Source: Jackrogersella multiformis (taxonomy: Eukaryota; Ascomycota; Sordariomycetes; Xylariales; Hypoxylaceae). From it: DNA of 64,000 nucleotides. Below the pieces are notes generated by a model, which was not told the DNA's origin, did not search any database, and worked only from the letters and a program-made list of their open reading frames with translations. Below are positions 36,027-52,000 of the stretch, in pieces; the stretch's first letter is position 1; each line of letters starts with the position of its first letter. The position numbers and the translations under genes were made by a program. The DNA is taken from assembly GCA_902806575.1 (NCBI GenBank), contig CADCXD010000011.1, positions 1,674,001-1,738,000 of the forward strand. The letters are read 5' to 3'.

Positions 36027-39000
36027 TTATATAAAAAGTTATAATTACATGATTTATAATTAAAGTGGTGGCTTATATATTAAGGGTGGTTTATACTTTA
36101 TATTTATTAATTTTACTTTTACTTTTAAGAAAAATTAATTATTTTAAGACTTTTATTGTGACTTATTAATATATAATATATAATAATACCTCGTTTTTAT
36201 TATATTATAACGATTTATATTTTACCGTTAAATTAATTAAGCTTTTAATTAATTAATAAAGACTTAAAACTAATTAATCGCGATAAGTTAACGTGGTAAA
36301 AATTTAACTAATAATTATTAAACTTTAAAAACTATTAAACCTTAAATAATATATGACTATTCTTTTTATTACTTTATTTTTTTTATTATTTAATAGTTTT
36401 TACTTTTTTTTTTATTAATCGAATTTAATTACGTTATTATTTTTTTATAATATTATAATTCACGTATTAACGTTATTTTAATAAAATTAAGTTTTTTTAA
36501 TCGATTAAGTTTTTTTTCTTTTTTATAATTTTAAATTTTAATAACGATAATATTTTATAAATTATTACTTTTATTTATAATTATCGAAACCTTTAAATAA
36601 TATAAAAGTTATATTAATCGCGTATAAATAATTTATTATTTTATATAAATATATTATCGGATATAAGATTAATTTTTTTATTAATATAAAGCTTTTATAT
36701 TATACGAAATTTTATAATAAAAGCGTTATTTTATAATTTTTAATAAGTATTAAACCTTTAAAAGTTTAAATAAACATTTAATAAAACGTTAAAAGTTATA
36801 TTATAACTTATTTTACCAAATTTAAAAGTTCTTATTTAAAAGTTAATATTAGTTTTAATATTAATTTCTTATTTAAATTACTTTTATATATTAACCGATA
36901 AAATTAACTTTTTATTTATTAACTTAATATTAATTAATTCCTTAATCGATTTAAATTTTATAACGTTATTAATAAAATTATTAACGAAAAAAGTGATTAA
37001 TTTAATCGATTATTAGATTCTTTTATTTTTTAATTCTTAATTATTAATTGTTTTAATATTATTAACGTTATTAAAATTTTTATTAATTTATAATTTAAGA
37101 ATATAACTTATAATAGCTTTAATAATTACCTTAAATTAATTTATAATTACTTTAACGCTCGTATTTAATCCATAAATTAATTTATTTATATTATTAATTT
37201 TATGTTAAGAAATTTAATTATAATTTATTAAAAGAATCGAAGTTAATAAAGCTACGTAAGTAATTATATAAAGCCCTTAAATAATTCTTTTAATATTTTT
37301 AATTATTAATTAAAAGATTTAATTATAAATATAATTACTTATACCGTAAAAAATTAATATTAATAAAGCTATATAAGTAATTATATTAAGTTTTAAAATT
37401 AACCTTTTTATATTTTTAATCTTTTATTAAAGAATTAAGCTTTAAATAATTATGTTAATATTACTTATTATATATTTATTTATTATATTTTCTTTTTCTT
37501 ATAATAAAGGTACGTAATTAAATTATAAATCTTTTATATCGGATAAAAGTATATAACTTAATTAATTAATTAAAATCTAAAATAAGGTAATTTAAATAAT
37601 AATTAATTAACTTATTTAACTTTTCGTTTTAAAGTTAAAATAATTTTTAATAAATAAATTTAATTAATTTTGAAGATTATAATTTTTATTAATTAATTTT
37701 ATACTTAAATTAATATATAAATTTTAAATATATATTACGGAATAAGCTATAATTTTATTTATAATTAAACGTTAAATTATTAATAAACTGCTTAACGGTT
37801 TAATTAATAATATTTTAATACTTATATAATCGTAAAGAAATAAAGTAAGTTATTAATTATTTTATAATAAATATAAATAAATTTATAATAATAAATAATT
37901 CCTTTATTAAAGATAATTATATATATTAACGTAATATTTATATATAAATAAACTTTATTTAAATAACTTATTAAAAACTTATAAAAGCTATAAAAATTAA
38001 AGGTAATTTTTATAAGTTATTTTATGGAGATTTATAAAATTAATAAATAAGTTAAGTATTTATTAAGAAAAAGTAAAAAATATAAAACGATATAAAATAT
38101 ATTTTTAAAGCGTTATTTAATCGATATAAAATTTATATGTTAAAAGTTTTAATATTCTTTAAAAAGGTAAAATATACCTTAAAATTTTACTTTAAAAATA
38201 TATTTATTAAGATTTAATTATTAAATATTTAAATTAATTACGAATATATAATAAATAACGATAATTTATAATAAGTTAAATTTAAAGTTAATTATAATGA
38301 TTATAAACGTTTATTTTAAATATTTAAATAAGAAATAATTAATATAACGCGAGTAAATATTAATAAAAAAAGTAAGGACTTAAAAATTAATATTAAGCTT
38401 TATATAATACTTAACGATATATTTATTTAAAACATTTTTTTAAACGATATTAAATTATTTAAAAATATTTAACTTATTTATTATAATTACGATAATATAA
38501 TACCTTATATTAATTAATTAAAAGTTTATTAAAGTAATTGAAACTATCGTAATAATAAATATAATTAATAAAGTTATCGTTATTATGGTTATAAACGTGG
38601 CCGTAACGTTTATAATTATTATAATAATAAATATCGTAATAACCGTCCTCGCTTTCGTTAAAAACGATAAAAGAAAATAAGAAATTATTTTAACGGTAAT
38701 ATATATTTATAAAATTAAATTAAATACGAATAAAATAAAAAGAATTATAAGGAAAATAAGAAAAACTTATAAGTAAATGGTTATTTTTTAATAAAAAAAT
38801 ACTTAATAAATAAATTTAAAACTTTTATATTTTATTTTTTATCTTTTAATAATAAATTATTAACCGTAAAAAACGTATATATTAAAAATATTATAAGATA
38901 TTTAATATTAAACTTAATTATTTTAAATATATATATATTAATAAATATATAAAACTTAAATATCCGTAATTACTTTAAAAAGTAAAATAAACGATAAAAA

Positions 39001-41235
39001 TTTAACTTAAAATTAAAAAAATTATTAACGCTTACTTTACTTAAAAATAAATAAAAGCGAAAATATAAATAATATAATCGAAAGATATTATACCTTTACT
39101 TTTATAATCGATAAATATAAAAATTAAAAATATTATCCTTTTATTTTTAAATAAAAAATTAACAAAATATATAAACTTAAAAATAAATATATTAAATAAA
39201 TCGAAATAAAAATTAACGATATATATAAATATTAACGCATTTAATTAAATAGTAAATAAAATATAATTAAAAAATTTTATCGGAAACTATAAAATATTTA
39301 AATTAAATGAACTTATATATATATAAAGAATAATCTTAAAAAGATTAATCATAAAAATTAAAGTTAAATTTTCGATTAAATTTTAAAGGAAAATAATATA
39401 TAAACGATAAGTTTAAATTTAAATCTTTAACTTAACTTATTAATAAAAAATGTTTTTTTAAAAAAATATAACGTAATTATTAATTATAATAAAATATATA
39501 TAATCTTAACATTATATCTTAAAGTTTAAATATTTATAAAATATTATCGTTTAAAAGGTTAAATACGATAATAAGTTTTAATTATAAATCGATTTTTTAT
39601 TCTCGTTAAAATAATAATATTTATTTTAATATATTACTTTAACTTATCGCGTAAAAAAAACTTTATTTTCTACGTTAAAATAAAAAGCGTAATAAATAAT
39701 ATTTATAATATAAATATGCTTAAAAGAATCGTTTTTTTTAAATATATCCGATAAGTTTATAATTTTACGACGTAATATTAAAATCGGAATAATTAAAAAA
39801 ATCATCGAAAAAAAATATATAAACACTTTATAAAAAAGGCTAATTTAACGTAAATATATATAATATTTTAACGTAAAAAAATAACTTATTAACAAAATTT
39901 AATTTAAATAACGAAATATTAAAAGTTTTATTATTTATTAATAAATCTTCTATTAATTTATAATTATTATTAAAAATAAAATAAGGTTTTATCGAAACGA
40001 ATATATTAATTTTAAGTATATTTAAACTTAAAAATGCTTTAAAACTTATAATTAAAAAAAGCATATATATTTATAATTTTAACCTTTTTTTTATTTAATA
40101 ATTATTTACTTTAATAAATAAATAAAATATTTAACGTAATCGTAATATTATCGATATATTAAAAAAATAATAATAATCGATTTAATTAATAATTAATAAA
40201 AAAAGTATAAACCAAAACATATATATCCGTTAAATATATAAAATAAAGAATTCCTTAATAAAACTTTTAATTAAATATATAATTAAAGTAAAGTAAATTA
40301 ATAAAAAATAATTATACCGTTTAATTATCTTTATTTTATTATTTAAAAACTTATTAACGATAAAAAGAAAAGTTAAATAATTATCGACTTTAAATCATTA
40401 AATAAAAATGCTTTAATTAATATTTACTTATTATTACGTTAAAAAGAAATCGTTTAAAAAATATAAAAAAAGAAAGTTTTTAACGTTATAAATAAGGCTT
40501 TATTTTTTTATTAATTACTTATTACATTTAAGCATAAAAATAAAATAATAATAATATCGTTAAAAAGTTTAAAAAATTTTAACGTTACGTTAATAAAATT
40601 TAAGAATTTTCTAACCTTTACGTAACAATTTATAAATTAAAAATTAAAGCTTTTTTAAAACTTTATTAAAGTATATATTAATAATATCGTGATATTTAAT
40701 AATATTAAAAAATAATATAAAAAATGCCTTAATTAAATATTTAATATATATAATAATATAAAACTTATATTATCGCTAAAAAAATCATTTCTTAATCTTT
40801 TATTAATCATTTTATTTAAATTTTTAATTAATAAATTAAAAATTATTATTATAAATAATAAATTAAATATAATTAAAGAAATCTTAATGTTATAAATATT
40901 AACTAATTTAAAAACATATATCGATATAATAAGGTTTTTACGAAAATACATCTTATAATATTAATAAAAAATTAAACCTTTATAAAATAAAAAAACGAAA
41001 ATATTAACCGAAGGAAAGATTTAATAAAAGATTCTTTTAAAATCTTAATATAAACGTCGATATATTATAAAAACCATATATATATTAATAAAAAACGAAT
41101 TAAACTCGTTTAAAATATTATAAAATAAATTATTAAACTTAATAATATTAACGCATTAAAATTATAATTAAATAACGTTTTTAAAAATAAATATACCGAA
41201 ACGAAAAGGTTTTAAAGTTATAATATTTCATATAA
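36027..41235 (+). mobile_element. Second Ty3/gypsy remnant (plus strand), truncated, inserted in element A
   Basis: This sequence is not related to A or B by eye. It has a gag-like end with a C-G-rich basic stretch near 38570-38690. At about 40890-41215 a pol relic reads like the fungal gypsy RT-RNase H connection (LTNLKTYI, KPLQNKKTEIL-like, then an FKVIIFH-like end). It breaks off at about 41235. The element's own LTRs and 3' half were not found. The left junction with A is near 36026. Confidence 0.6.
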
Positions 41236-41353
41236 TTATTATATTTTCTAAGAATATAACGAAATTAAAAATTATATAAATATATTAAAAAGTTTTATAC
41301 TTATATATTTAAAATTAAAAGTTAAATAATTATATAAGTATATTTTATTATTT
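41236..41353. repeat. 118-bp direct repeat, left copy
   Basis: It matches 57121-57238 over exactly 118 bp. The few differences are all C/T or G/A changes, and the flanks differ on both sides. It may be a short LTR of the minus-strand remnant that lies between the two copies. Confidence 0.7.
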
Positions 41354-44300
41354 GTTTTTTTTCACGAAAATAAATAACGTTTTTATTATCTTTTATATTT
41401 AATTTAAATCCTTTTATTAATACACTTTTAACGTGAATAATACCTTTTTTCTTTTTATACCTTCTTTTTTTTATTATTACGTAGCTGTTTTTTTTTAATT
41501 TATCGATATTTACTTTTGTAAAAAAAAATTTTTTATCGGTATAATTAAGTTTTAATTTTAAAAGTTTTTTAAAGTTAAACTTTAAATTTAAAGGTTTTTT
41601 ATTTTTAAGTGTTATATAAATTCTTTTATATATTATTTTTAAATAATATATTTTTATTTTTATTTCTTTTATTAATTATATAATCTCGTCGAATATTATA
41701 TTTTAAAATAAAGATCGCTTTATATATTTCGAAGGTTATATAAATTAAATAAGCCTCGTTACGCGTAATCGTTTATTAATATTTTATATTATAATATCGA
41801 TTTTATATTTCGTATTTTTTATAATTTTAAAGGCTTTTAATACGTTAAAGTTTAAAACTTTACTTTTAATATTATGGGATAATTTATTTGCTTTTTATTT
41901 TATATAATTTACGGCGTATATTAAGTTGTTAAGTTTTCATTTAATTTTATAATATAAGTTTATAACGGTCGTATTAATATATAATAACATTTTTAATAAA
42001 TATAATATAATTTTTATTAAATTAAATTATAATTACATTACGGTTAACTTTATAAATTTATATTAATATTATAATAAATCCGTGATTTAATCGATTTTAT
42101 TAATATTATTATTATTATATTTATTTATATTATATAATATTTATTATTATTAATTTATTAAAAAATTTTAATTTTTAATCTTTTAAATTTTAATAATTAT
42201 TTTTCTTATATTTTTTTTATTTTATATATAAATTATAAATTAAACTTTTATAAAGTTAATATTATAATTATTTTAGTTTTAATTAATAAATAATATTATA
42301 ATAAAATAAGTTATAAAAAAAGTTATATATCATTAAGTTTTAAAATTTTAAAATTAAATAAGTAAAAATTATTAAATAATATTTAATATTTAATATTTAT
42401 AATTAGTTATAATTTATCGTTTTTACTTTTATAAAAGCCGGTTTATATAACGTAATTACTTTATTATTATTTATTTTACTCGATTAAATATTATTTATAA
42501 ATATTTAAGTTATTAATTTATACTTTATAATTATAATATCGTTTATCGTATTTATTTAAGCGTTTTTAATTATTCTTTCCTTATTAAAAATTATTTTTAT
42601 TAAGATATATATTTTTATATTAATTTTAAAAATAAACTTAATTATTTTACTTTAACTTTTATTAGATTATTTTTTCCTTAAACTTTAAAGTAAAATTTTT
42701 AAAGTTATATTATTTAAAGTTATAATTTTTAATATCGTGGTATTTATAATTACCTTTTAAATAAAATTTAATAAATTTAAAGTTTTTTTAAATTTAAGTT
42801 TATCGAAAGTTATAAGATTTTTCTTATTAAACTTATTTAATAATTATATTACGTTTTACGTAAGTAATTTACGCGCGTATTATTAATTATAAATAGTTAA
42901 ATATCCTTTTTAATAAATAAAATATTTTAATATCGGTTTTCTTTTTTATTTATTTACTTTTTTTTTAATAATTTCTTAATTTTATAAAATACTTAATTAT
43001 TATCGTTTTTTTTAATTATAATTTATTTTAAAGTTAAAATCCGTTTTAAATATAAATCTTTTTCTTAAGGTATTTTATATAAGTAAAGAATTAAAATAAC
43101 TTTATATTTTTTATAAATCCGGAATTTTTAATTTATAAGTTAACTCGTTTATTTTTTTCTTAATAATTAACAATTTAACGCGTTAAATAAATCACTTCTT
43201 TAATAGTTTCTTTAAAAGTATATACCCTTTATATAACTTTAAATAAATTAAATTATTTACTTTAAATTTTATTACTTTATATTTATAATTATATTTAATT
43301 TTAATATTCGTAATAATAAAATTAATAACCGGTTTTACTTTTTTTAATAAGCTTAATAAAATATTTTATAATTTATATTATTTATAAAAGCTTTAAAAGT
43401 TAATAAAATCATTTTTAATTTAAAGTTATAAATAACTTTATTAAGTAACTTCCTTAAAACCGATAATTTAACATTATTAAAGTTATATTAAAAAGCTGAG
43501 ATTATATTTACTTACGAGATATTTAAATAATTAAAATAATAAAATTTAATCGTTAATTTAATATTTTAGTTTTTTTATTCGGTTTAATTATTTATTTATA
43601 GGTGGTATTTTATTGATATAATTAGTAATAAATTTATTCGAATAAAAATAATTTATTAAAATTTTAAATTAAATTTAAAGTTTTTATCCGAGATTATTTT
43701 TATTAATATACTTTAATTATATAATATAAAGGTTTTAAAAAGTTATATAATTTATTTTTTAATTATATACGTTATATTATTTAAAATAAGGATAGTTTTT
43801 TTATTAAACTTATAAATCGTTATTATTATTATATTAAAATATATATAACTTAATAATATTTATATTAACTTTTTAAAAAAAATCTTTAATAATTCGATAA
43901 TAAAATCTTAAGTTATTATATAATACGGCTTTAATTTTAAATTAATCGGTTCTAATTAATTATAAGGTTTTAATTTATTAATTTAATTTTATAATATTTC
44001 GGGTAAAATTTAATATATTTTTAATATAATAAATTATATTTCGAATATATAGCTTTTTAAGCTTTTTTAACATTTATTTTAATCCGAAATAATATTTATT
44101 ATTATAAATCTCGTGGAAAAGATTTTTACCGGAAAAATTAAGTATAATTAATCGTTTTTTTTCGTTAAAATTAACGTAATATATTAAACCTTTAAAAATT
44201 TTATATCGAAATTATTTTATTATATTTTTTTCATTAAACTTTACGTTATAAATGATATTTTTTAATTTACTTAATTTTTAATCCGATTAATATTTATCGA

Positions 44301-45785
44301 TTAATCTTTTTTTAAATCTTTTATTTATTAATAATTTAATAAATAAATAAGTAAAATTATTAATTATATTTTTTAAAATAAATTTAATAAATTTATTTTA
44401 TTTCTTAATATCTTTTAAGAGAATTTTTATCGATAATTTAAATAACGTGTTTAAGATTAAATTTATTTTCCTTAAGATATAATAAATGTTTAAATTAAAT
44501 TAAAAAAAACACGTAAACGTTATTATTAATTTATTATTTATTTTATTAACGTTTAAATTTTTTAACATAATTTAATTAATTATTCCTTTAATAATATTAT
44601 GGTTTATTAATACTTTAATTAACTTTTTATATAATTAAAATTATATTTAATTTTATTTATAAATTTATATAAAATAAGTTATTTTAAGCTTAATAACGTT
44701 ATACTTTACTTTTATTCTCGTAAATATTTTAAATAAAAAAGTAATAAAGCGAATTTTATCGGTTAATATTTTTATTTTATTTTATAACGTATTTAAATAA
44801 AAAATCATAACCTTAAATTCTTTTTATTTTAAGGTATTAATCTTTAAGAAAGTTATATTTTTTAATTTTTAATAATTTAATATTAACGGATTTATTAATT
44901 CCTTTTATATTATTTTAAAGGATCGTTTTTTATTATCGGTAAATTTAAAATACGTTTTAATAATATATTTTTTACGAATCGACTTCGTTAAGATCTCTTT
45001 TTTTCGCGTTTTAATATAAAAAAACTTATTTTTTAATTTTATAACGGCTTTATTTTTTATTAATATTAAGGGATATACTTTCGTAAATAATTTATTATAT
45101 TTATATAAATCTTTAAATTAGTAAAATTCTTCGGCATTAATATTTTTATAATAACCGTAATTTATAAAATAAAAATTATAACTTTTTTTTATTAATAATA
45201 AACCTTAAAAACTTAATTAATTTTAAATTAATAAATAATTTCTTTAACGATAAAATAAGTTAATATTATAATATATTTTAAATATTCTTTTTAAATAATT
45301 TAAGTATTTTTTTTATATCGTTATAAATGATAATATTATTTATATATATTTTAATAAAATTATTAAAAGATTTTAATTTATAATTTATAAACCTTTAATT
45401 AAATAATAGTAAATTTTTTAATTTTATTAATGTTATTTTAAAAACCTTAAATCTTTTAAGTAATATTATTATTATTTTATTTATATATTTATTAATTATT
45501 AAAAATTAATAAAAAAAGGTTAACTTATTTATTATATTAAAATAACGTTTCCTTTTTATTCGTGCGATTATTTCTTCTTATTTTAATAAGGAATATATAT
45601 TAAAAAGTATATATTTATTTAATAAACGTAAGTTTATTATAATTTATCTTTTTTTTTTTTTATTAATTAATTTTTATATTATAAAATAAGGATAATTAAA
45701 TAAAGTAAGTTATTTTATTTAATTTATTTTATCTTAATTATATATAATATTAAAAGCTTTATTTAAAATTTTATAATTATTTACT
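41354..45785 (-). mobile_element. Third Ty3/gypsy remnant (minus strand), pol side
   Basis: Read on the minus strand near 45310-45400, a decayed RT active-site region is visible (INNIIIYN where the family has a V/LDDILIYS motif). The piece ends at the left edge of element B in TTACT and continues after B at 52707. All frames are broken. Confidence 0.6.
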
Positions 45786-46099
45786 TATTATATAGATAGG
45801 CTTCATAAAGCAGAATATGATTAATATATACATACATATTGGTAAATATAAGATATGTTAGAACTTATGAAATAAAGCTATTAGATAAGGTTAATTAAAA
45901 GATTTAATTAATATATGTAAAATTAAATTAATAAGATTAAGAAGGCGTTAACGACGCTTAAGGAAATATTTAGATTAAATATATATAAATTATTACGCTT
46001 TGTTTCGTAAGAAAAAATAAAAAGTAAAAACCTTAAAATTATAAAGAATTATAATTTAAAATTAAACTATAATTTTAAACTCATTTTACCCTTATTATA
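45786..46099 (+). repeat. 5' LTR of gypsy element B
   Basis: A 314-bp LTR, preceded by TTACT (45781-45785). It has the same length as the 3' LTR, differing from it mainly by transitions. The start has been altered from TG to TA. Confidence 0.92.
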
Positions 46100-49000
46100 A
46101 ATAATTCTTTAACCTTTAAAAAAACTTTATTCTAAAAAAGTATATGCTTTTTAAAAAAAAGTTAATCCTTTTATTAAATTATTTTATTTTAACCACTTAT
46201 AAATAATTAACCTACCTAAAGAAATTTCCTATTAAAGCATATTACATTAATATCACTTATTAATCCTATTATTACGTACGTTATTATAGTTATAAAGGAA
46301 ATTTTATACCTTATTATCTCATAAATATCTAAGTTAAATACTTATATCCTAACCTTATTACTTATTAATCTATAAAACCTCGAACTACCCTTGTTAAATA
46401 ATAAATAATCTTTTAAATCCTTAACAATACTTATCTTATAAAACCTCGAAGTTAAAGGTAAACATAAAGAAAATCGCTAACTATAAGAACTTATTAAAAT
46501 TAAACGACGCTTTAATACGTAATTCCCTATTAAAACACCCGAAATAAAAAACACATTGCTTTAAAACCTTTCCTTTATTCCCGGATTATCTTAACTTAAT
46601 AATAATAATATTATAATCTTTTATAACCCTTAAAATTATAAAATAATTATATAAAATGCTCTTAATATTAACAATACCGGAATTAATTTTAATAACCCCC
46701 CTACATAATTTATTAAGCTCCATTAAAAAATGCACGATAATTACTATACCATCCAAACATTTACCACCACCGTTACGGGTAACCAGATCACCAATAAAGA
46801 CCAAATCCAAAACCAATATAATATAATCCGAACAGTTTACAATACGATAATCTAACTTAACTAAACCAATATAATATTAACAAACGAACAAATAGCTTAC
46901 TTTAAATAACAAATCTAACAAATTAACTTAAATTTCTTACAACAAGTTTAAAGTACGATTACTTAATACACATAAAACAATTAAACCTAATAAAAAGCTA
47001 TTAACAAGCTTAAAAAAATGGCTAGCTACCATTAACAAGCCCTTTAAACCCTTCATCAAAATATTAAAAAATAAAAAAACCTTTAATAAAAAATAATAAA
47101 TTAAGCTTACATTAAAAAATCCTAAATTAACGACCTTCTTATAAGGAAATATATAAACCTTACGCATATTAACGTAAAAACCTGCCGCTAATTTAATAAC
47201 TTAAAAGTTTATACTTAAGCCGCTTTTAATAAATTTAATACTTAACTAACTTTTAATAAACTAATTAATATTAACTCCGTCTTAAAGAGTATCAAAAGGC
47301 GTGCCGCATTAAAAACGCTAACTAAACTAAATCCTTTTAATCGAAAAAACTTAATACACTTTAAAATATCATCCATTAAATACTTTAATTCGAAAGCTCG
47401 AATAAGAAACCTCCTCTCCTTACAATCCTTCTTATAAGCTTAAGCTAAGAAAACAATAAAAAAGGCCTAAATATAATTTAATTCCGCTAAAGTTAACCCT
47501 TTTATATTTAAAGGTAATAGAGGAAGAATTCCCCCTAAAAAGGCCGCCGAAGCACTTAATAATAACCTAAATAACTTTAATTTCGATAACCAATCCTAAA
47601 ACCCTAAATTACTTAAGGACCTTTCTAAAAAACCATCCCGGGACAATCCTACGCCCTTATATAATAACGAAAATCCTCCACCTTAAAATAATAATAACCG
47701 ATTATTTAAGACCTTAAAATAATTAATTTATCCCTTTTACGTTATAATTACCGTTAATCTAATATAATTTAATAAATCTGCCATTTATAATAATAAAGAT
47801 CTTATAAAGTTTTAAACTTAATAAATAAAAGTTAAGGTATATTTAAAAACGTATATAAAGAATTTTCCTAAAGATTTTCACCGCATTAATTAAGTTAGAT
47901 CGTTATTATTTAAAAAAACATAGTTATAACACCAATAACGTAAAAACTAAATTATGCGGTTAAAAGTTTTTAATACTTAAGTAACATACGTTACTACCTT
48001 TTAAAAACGTTTTATAAACCTTTCGAAAAGGTATTGTAACTCGAAAAAAATAAATAAGCTTAAATATTAAGGAAACGTTACTTAATATCTCACCAAGTTA
48101 TTAAACTTTAATAAAATAATCTAATAATTTAAAACGACGTTTTAAAACCATATCGCTAAAACCTTTCTTAATAAAATTATTAAACTAATTTATTTTAAAT
48201 AAAGAGGATTTCCGAATATAAATAAAAAATTCCTCGCCGCTATCTAAAAAACAAATTAAATATATAAAAACATATTAACTAATCCCGATATTTCGAGAAA
48301 AGAAGGGTCGCTTCGACTTAAAAACCCTTAAAATCAGGTTAAGCTAACCGCGAAAAGAAGAATCGCTTTAATTTAAGCTAAAATTGATCCTTAAGAAATA
48401 ATAATAAACCTAAAAACGAAGATAAACTAAAATTAAACTAAAAGGATAAGGTTTAATTTAATAATAAAAATACCTTAAAAAGAATTAACTAAATAAATAT
48501 AAATTAATAAAAGAAAGATAAGAAATTTTATTAACATTATAAACGTAATAATTATTAAACCTTTTTTTATTTTATAAAAAAGAACGTTATTAGTAAGGAC
48601 TTATTATTAAACCCGGATAAAGTTTTCTTCGTAAAACGATCCTAAGATAATAATACCTAGCTTATACCTCCACCATAAAAAAAGGCACGGATAAATATAA
48701 CCTTACGAGAATTATCTTATCCTTAAATCATAAAAATTGAAGATTTCGATTTGGATTTTTAAAAAGCCTTAACGTCGTATCTTATTAGATCCCACGGCTA
48801 AACCAAGGTAAAATGTGCCGAGCTATAATAATTAAAAAATTAGTTAAAGATAAAACGAAAGTTACAAAGAAACCTTACTTAGAATTAATTTTAAAATATA
48901 AATTTATTATTAACATAATATTATTATATAATAAAAATAAATATTAAATATAAATATTATTAGATTCCGGAAGCTTAATCCTAATAATATCTCTTTTTAA

Positions 49001-52000
49001 AGTAAAGAAATAAAAGTTGTTAATTATTAAAAGATAATATACTTAACTTATATTAGCCTTTAATTTAATCTAAATTCCTTTTATAAAACGTTATTATATC
49101 GATCTCTTTATTTTTTATTATTAAAAAGACCACTTCTTCTAAATTAATTTTAAGCTAAACGCCTTAAATAACGAATATGATATTATTATACCACAATAGT
49201 AAATAAAAATCTATAAGCCCGTAAATTTTTTTTTAGACCTTAAGAAGATTAAGTTTAATTCCTTTTATTATTAAAAATATTATATAAGCCTAACCTTATA
49301 TAACCCGGAAAAGTTAACCAATATAACGGTAGTAAAGAATATTAAAATAAATGAAGCGTTAAAGAATATTCCTAAGGAATTTCGTGAATTTGTGTATATT
49401 ATAATTAAAGAAGTAAGGTAACGCTTTTTAGATTATTAATTATAGGATTATTTTATTGATCTTTAAAAAGGAAAGATACCTCCTTAGGGACTTTTTTATG
49501 TTATAAATAAAAGAGAATTTAATATACTTAAATTATGGTTAAATAAAATGATTAATAATAGTTAAATTTAAAAATTAATCTCGTTTTATGTAACACCTAT
49601 AATATTTATCGATAAATTTAATCTTTAAGACCTTTTTAAGTTAATAATTAATTATTAAGGCCTAAATAATATTATTATCCCTATTTGCTATCCTATCCCT
49701 TTAATATTTAAATTATAAATTTACTTTAAAATTATAAAATAGTTTATTAAGATTAATCTTAAATTAAGATTTTATCTTATTAAAATTAAAAAAAGAAATA
49801 AATAGAAAATAGCCTTTCGATGTAAATACGGACTTTTCGAATATCTAGTTATATCCTTTGGATTAATTAATGTTTTAGCAACTTTTTAGTTAATAATGAA
49901 TAATATTTTTTAAGACTTTATCGATTTAAGATTTTTGATATATTTAGATAATTTTTTTATTTACGCGGATATAATAAAAAAATACGATAAGATTATTAAA
50001 AAAGTCTTAAAAAGATTCATAGAATATTATTTAGTAGTTAACTTATGAAAATGTTTCTGGAGAATTTAAAAAGTAAACTTTTTTGGTTATATTATTAAAG
50101 TAAAAAACATTTTAATGGTTTAAAATAAGATCGATTATATTAATAATTGGGAAGTCTTTAAATCCCTTAAGGAATCTTAGTAGTTTATTAGTTTTATAAA
50201 CTTTTATCGATAATTTATAAAAAATTTTTTAAAAATAATAAGGTTAATTATTAGCGTAAATAAAGAAGATAAAAAGGATTAGAAATAAACTAAAAAAATA
50301 AATAAATCCTTTAAAAAACTTAAATATTAATTTATTTAGGCCTTTATTATGGTATATTTTGATTTTTTAAAATAAACTTATGTAAAAGCCGATACATTAA
50401 ATTATATTATTAGCGTCGTTTTTTTTTAAAAAGATAAATAAAGTAAACTTAAACTTATAGCTTATTATTCTTGTAAACTTATACCGGTAAAAATAAACTA
50501 TAAAATATACGATAAGAAATTACTAGCCATAATAAACTTTTTTAAAAAATAGCATTAATATTTAAAAAATATAAAACATTAAATTAAAATCTATTTTAAT
50601 TATTAAAACTTAGCTTATTTTATAATAATTAAAATCTTAAACCGTCGTTAAACCCGATAAGCGTAAGAATTATCTTTATATTAATTTATTATTAATTACC
50701 GACCTAAAAAATAAAATAATAAGGCTAATATTCTTTTCAAACTACTATAATATTAACCTAAAAAAGAGAAAACTAAAAACCAGCTTATAAAATCGGTCTT
50801 ATAAGACAAATATTTTTCGCATTTTCCAGGAACTTTATTTACCTCTTTAATAACCGTCCTTATTATATTAAATAAACTTTATAACTTTATTATATTTAAT
50901 TAAGCTTTTAAATTTATAAAACAACTAAAGAAGGTAACTATTAATAACTTAAAATACGTTACGCAAATTAAAAACCCTTTCAAGGACGTCACTTTATAAG
51001 ATAACCTCCTTTATCGAAAAAGAAAACTTTAAATACCTATAAAACTCTAAAAAAAAGTCATTTCCACCGAACACGATACCCTCGTTATCGAACATATAAA
51101 AATAAATAAAACCTTAAAACTAATTACTTAAAACTTTTGGTAATTAAATATTAAAAATATTGTTTGAGATTATATACGAGGCTATTTAAAATACCAATAA
51201 AATAAGATCCCTCGTTACGCCTTATATAAATATTTTCAATTAATAAAACTATATTATAAACCTTAATTAATAATAGTAATAAATTTTATTATTAACCTTT
51301 CTTTATCGAACGATTATAATTCTATTTAGGTAATAATAAATCCATTCTTTAAGATAACATACTTTATTTCTTTTAAAGTAAAAAAAAAAAAATTTAATAA
51401 TTTAATTAAAATTTTCGTTAAGTAATACTAGAGATTATATAATGTACCCTTAAATATTATTTTTAATAAAGATTTTAAGTTCACATCTTATATTTAAAAG
51501 AACTTCTTTAAATTGGTAAGTATTAAGTCTTAAATAAATATTATATTTCACTTATAAACCGATAAGCAGATAGAACGCCTTAACTAAATCTTAAAAGTTT
51601 ATTTTAAAGCCTTCGTTAATTACGAAATAAGCAACTAAAAAGACTTACTTATAACCGCAAAATTTACTTACAATAATATTGCTTTATTATTAACACAACT
51701 TACCCCTTTTTACATTAATTATAAATACTACCCGGTAACCCATAATCCTTTTACAAACACTTCACGTAACCTCGAAAGTAGATTATATATACATTAAATA
51801 ATTTAAATACACTAAAACGTACGGAAATACTTAAAACGAAGCCGCTAACGAATAAAAGAATAGACTAATAAATAATAAAAGAATATGTTAATTTTCAAGG
51901 TAAATCAACTTATAATATTAAACGTAAAAAACATTAAAACCAAACGCCTTATTAAGAAGTTAAATAAGAAGCTTTTAGGTTCTTTTAAGGTCTAATAGGT

